From Desulfitibacter sp. BRH_c19 (lineage in GTDB: Bacteria; Bacillota; DSM-16504; Desulfitibacterales; Desulfitibacteraceae): a DNA stretch of 64,000 nt. Below are positions 62,576 to 64,000 of the stretch, piece after piece (position 1 is the stretch's first letter; each line of letters starts with the position of its first letter). The DNA lies in contig LOER01000023.1 in the NCBI GenBank assembly GCA_001515945.1, positions 62,001 through 126,000 of the forward strand, read 5' to 3'. The notes below the pieces were generated by a model. That model did not search any database. It was not told where the DNA came from and saw only the letters and a list, made by a program, of their open reading frames with translations. Position numbers and translations under genes: made by a program.

Positions 62576-63436
62576 ATGTGGGATTTGCATATTGATGCCT
62601 ACTCTCCCAAAGAAATGGCGTCAAGGGTAGAAAAAATTGGAGTGGCAAAAGCAACAAACTCTTTTACAAAAATGTTTGTACTAAGTCTTCTGGCAGGGGG
62701 ATTTATAGCACTTGGCTCCCAGTTCTATACATTTATCATACATGATTCTGTTTTGTCGTTAGGATTTACCCAGTTGATTGGAGGCTTAGGATTTACACTT
62801 GGTTTAATTCTAATAATAATTGGTGGTGCAGAACTATTTACAGGCAATACTCTAATTGTCATGGCCTATGTACAAAAGAAGATATCTTTCTATTTAATGC
62901 TTAGAAACTGGGTAATTGTTTTTGCAGGCAATTTTCTAGGCGCTTTAATCTTGGTGTTATTAGTTTATCTTGCTCAACAGCCCTTAATTAATGACCAGCT
63001 AGTAGGTGCTAAAACAATTTTAATAGCCAACACCAAAGTCAACTATAGCTTTTTAGAAGCCTTTATGCGAGGTATACTGTGCAATATTTTAGTTGTCCTT
63101 GCTGTTTGGTTAAGCTTTGGAGCTCGTAGTGTGACTGATAAAATTGCTGCGATTATCTTGCCTATTGCAGCCTTTGTTACTTCAGGTTTTGAACACTCTA
63201 TAGCTAACATGTATTTTATTCCCATGGGTATTCTTTTAGTTCACAGAAATATTGGTTTTGAACAGGCCGAAGAAATACTGGGATATCCAATTAACACAGA
63301 TATGTTAAACTGGGGAAGTTTTATAATAAACAACCTAATTCCTGTAACCTTAGGAAACATTGTAGGTGGAGTACTATTTGTAGGTTTAGTATACTGGTTT
63401 GTATATTTAAAAGACGAAGATCCAGGGTTAAACTAA
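62576..63436 (+). CDS. Formate/nitrite transporter family channel
   Basis: 286 aa, six membrane helices in the aquaporin-like FNT fold. Characteristic stretches: SFTKMFVLSLLAGGFIALGSQFY near 30, GAELFTGNTLIVMAYVQKKIS near 90, NFLGALILVLLVY near 120, GILCNILVVLAVWLSFGA near 170 and PIAAFVTSGFEHSIANMYFIPMG near 205. Moves formate, nitrite or hydrosulfide as small anions; which one cannot be told from sequence. ATG 62576 is preferred over the GTG pair four codons earlier, which forms part of the GTGGTG ribosome-binding sequence. Confidence 0.92.
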   Translation: MWDLHIDAYSPKEMASRVEKIGVAKATNSFTKMFVLSLLAGGFIALGSQFYTFIIHDSVLSLGFTQLIGGLGFTLGLILIIIGGAELFTGNTLIVMAYVQKKISFYLMLRNWVIVFAGNFLGALILVLLVYLAQQPLINDQLVGAKTILIANTKVNYSFLEAFMRGILCNILVVLAVWLSFGARSVTDKIAAIILPIAAFVTSGFEHSIANMYFIPMGILLVHRNIGFEQAEEILGYPINTDMLNWGSFIINNLIPVTLGNIVGGVLFVGLVYWFVYLKDEDPGLN

Positions 63437-63540
63437 TGGTGATTATTCCATAAAATCTATACCTCTTGATGATTCCTCTCAATCTGCGAGCTTATTCAAG
63501 CAAGAGATTCTCTACTTGGCCCATTACTGCTACTTAATTT

Positions 63541-63569
63541 TTGTAATCCAATTCTGTTTGTAATATTAT
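63541..63569 (+). promoter_or_regulatory. Promoter of the nucleoside hydrolase gene
   Basis: TTGTAA (63541-63546), 17-base spacer, TATTAT (63564-63569). The start codon is 47 bases downstream, with GGGAGG between. Confidence 0.65.
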
Positions 63570-63616
63570 AGGTATAGAAAACATTAGCTGGTAATTTCTT
63601 CTGGGAGGGTTTTGAA

Positions 63617-64000
63617 GTGAAGAAAGTTATTTTCGATTGTGATAATACAATGGGTGTTGAAGGATGCGATGTAGATGACGGCTTAGCTTTACTTTATCTA
63701 TTAGGAAAGGGATGGATAGAAATCTGTGGAATTACTACAACATTTGGAAATAGCGATTTGAAAACAGTATATTCAGCAACACAAAAGTTGCTAAATGATA
63801 TTGATGCGACTCACATCCCCCTGCTCGAGGGTAGCCCTGATAAACATACCTTAACTAGTGACGCAGCTGAATTTATAGTTGCAACGGTAAATGCTAATCA
63901 AGAAAACATTTCCTTATTAGCCCTAGGCTCTCTAACAAATATATATGGAGCATATCTACTAGATAATGAGATTTTTGAAAAGGTATCTAAAATTGTCCTA
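63617..64000 (+). CDS. Nucleoside hydrolase (IUNH family), 3' end outside the window
   Basis: First 128 residues of an inosine/uridine-preferring nucleoside hydrolase, which splits ribonucleosides to base plus ribose. The N-terminal calcium site, usually DTDxGxDDAxA, is here drawn out as DCDNTMGVEGCDVDDGLAL with a six-residue insertion, a pattern I associate with one Firmicute subfamily. ITTTFGNSDLKTVYSATQKLL, HIPLLEGSP and LALGSLTNIYGAYL follow as in the family. GTG start eight bases after GGAGG. It fits the nucleoside-uptake operon at 32-37 kb. Frame is open to the last base. Confidence 0.9.
   Translation, partial: MKKVIFDCDNTMGVEGCDVDDGLALLYLLGKGWIEICGITTTFGNSDLKTVYSATQKLLNDIDATHIPLLEGSPDKHTLTSDAAEFIVATVNANQENISLLALGSLTNIYGAYLLDNEIFEKVSKIVL

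Overview
The window looks like the chromosome of an anaerobic, endospore-lineage member of the Bacillota (Clostridia-like). It is AT-rich and has strong GGAGG ribosome-binding sites with frequent GTG/TTG starts. It carries spore-associated families (PrkA, SpoVR, YhbH, a GerMN lipoprotein), ferredoxin-dependent IorAB, phosphotransbutyrylase/butyrate kinase, a 2-hydroxyacyl-CoA dehydratase pair and QueG. No transposase, phage gene or CRISPR array was found. Nearly all genes lie on the minus strand.

Layout. 1-660: six tRNA genes (Gly-Arg-His-Gln-Lys-Leu in transcription order) behind one consensus promoter. 0.7-9.9 kb: rdgB, rph, an MBL hydrolase, glycerate kinase, a dehydratase/activase pair overlapping murI, a multidomain cell-wall amidase and a GerMN lipoprotein. 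10-16.9 kb: LytTR regulator, ptb-buk, hisC, spoVR, yhbH and a universal stress protein. 17-25.3 kb: typA, gdhA, a PEP/pyruvate-binding domain protein and prkA. 25.4-32.2 kb: accessory singletons, including three tiny Cys-rich proteins, a PGI-like cupin, an orphan substrate-binding lipoprotein, queG, dedA, a YkgJ-like protein, a ferredoxin-reductase-like flavoprotein and a CBS protein. 32.3-37.9 kb: a nucleoside-salvage operon (deoC-nupN-nupO-nupP-nupQ). 38.0-39.3 kb and 49.8-52.9 kb: two plus-strand units, each with a promoter overlapped by a LexA-type box, encoding an ImuB-like protein plus a DUF6504-like protein, and a DnaE2-type polymerase. Between them, on the opposite strand, lies a 10-kb amino-sugar-type operon (substrate-binding protein, two permeases, ATPase, PIG-L deacetylase, PfkB kinase, NagB, two UroD-like proteins, ROK repressor). 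53-58 kb: corrinoid uptake and salvage (btuFCD, cbiZ) and an MBL protein. 58.4-61.3 kb: a Gln-rich protein and iorBA. 61.4-64 kb: a YdjM-like membrane protein, an FNT channel and a nucleoside hydrolase cut by the window edge.

How the genes fit together. The nup operon and deoC take up nucleosides and cleave deoxyribose phosphate, and the nucleoside hydrolase belongs to the same economy. The sugar operon can plausibly import an N-acylated amino sugar, deacylate it (PIG-L), phosphorylate it (PfkB) and deaminate it to fructose-6-phosphate (NagB). The two UroD-like proteins add a possible methyl-transfer step that is not explained. Btu/CbiZ would supply corrinoid.

Most unusual signals: (1) a probable SOS-induced mutasome split by the sugar operon; (2) a family of dispersed, multi-hairpin elements at 23.2, 29.0, 30.5 and 58.3 kb, one copy reduced to its ends; (3) a shared hairpin leader directly upstream of the ribosome-binding sites of typA and a 54-aa zinc ribbon; (4) family members that lack expected ligands (the flavoprotein without its [2Fe-2S] cysteines, the cupin without HxH, the second UroD-like protein without Cys ligands). 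Function calls rest on motif recognition by eye; no database search was possible.
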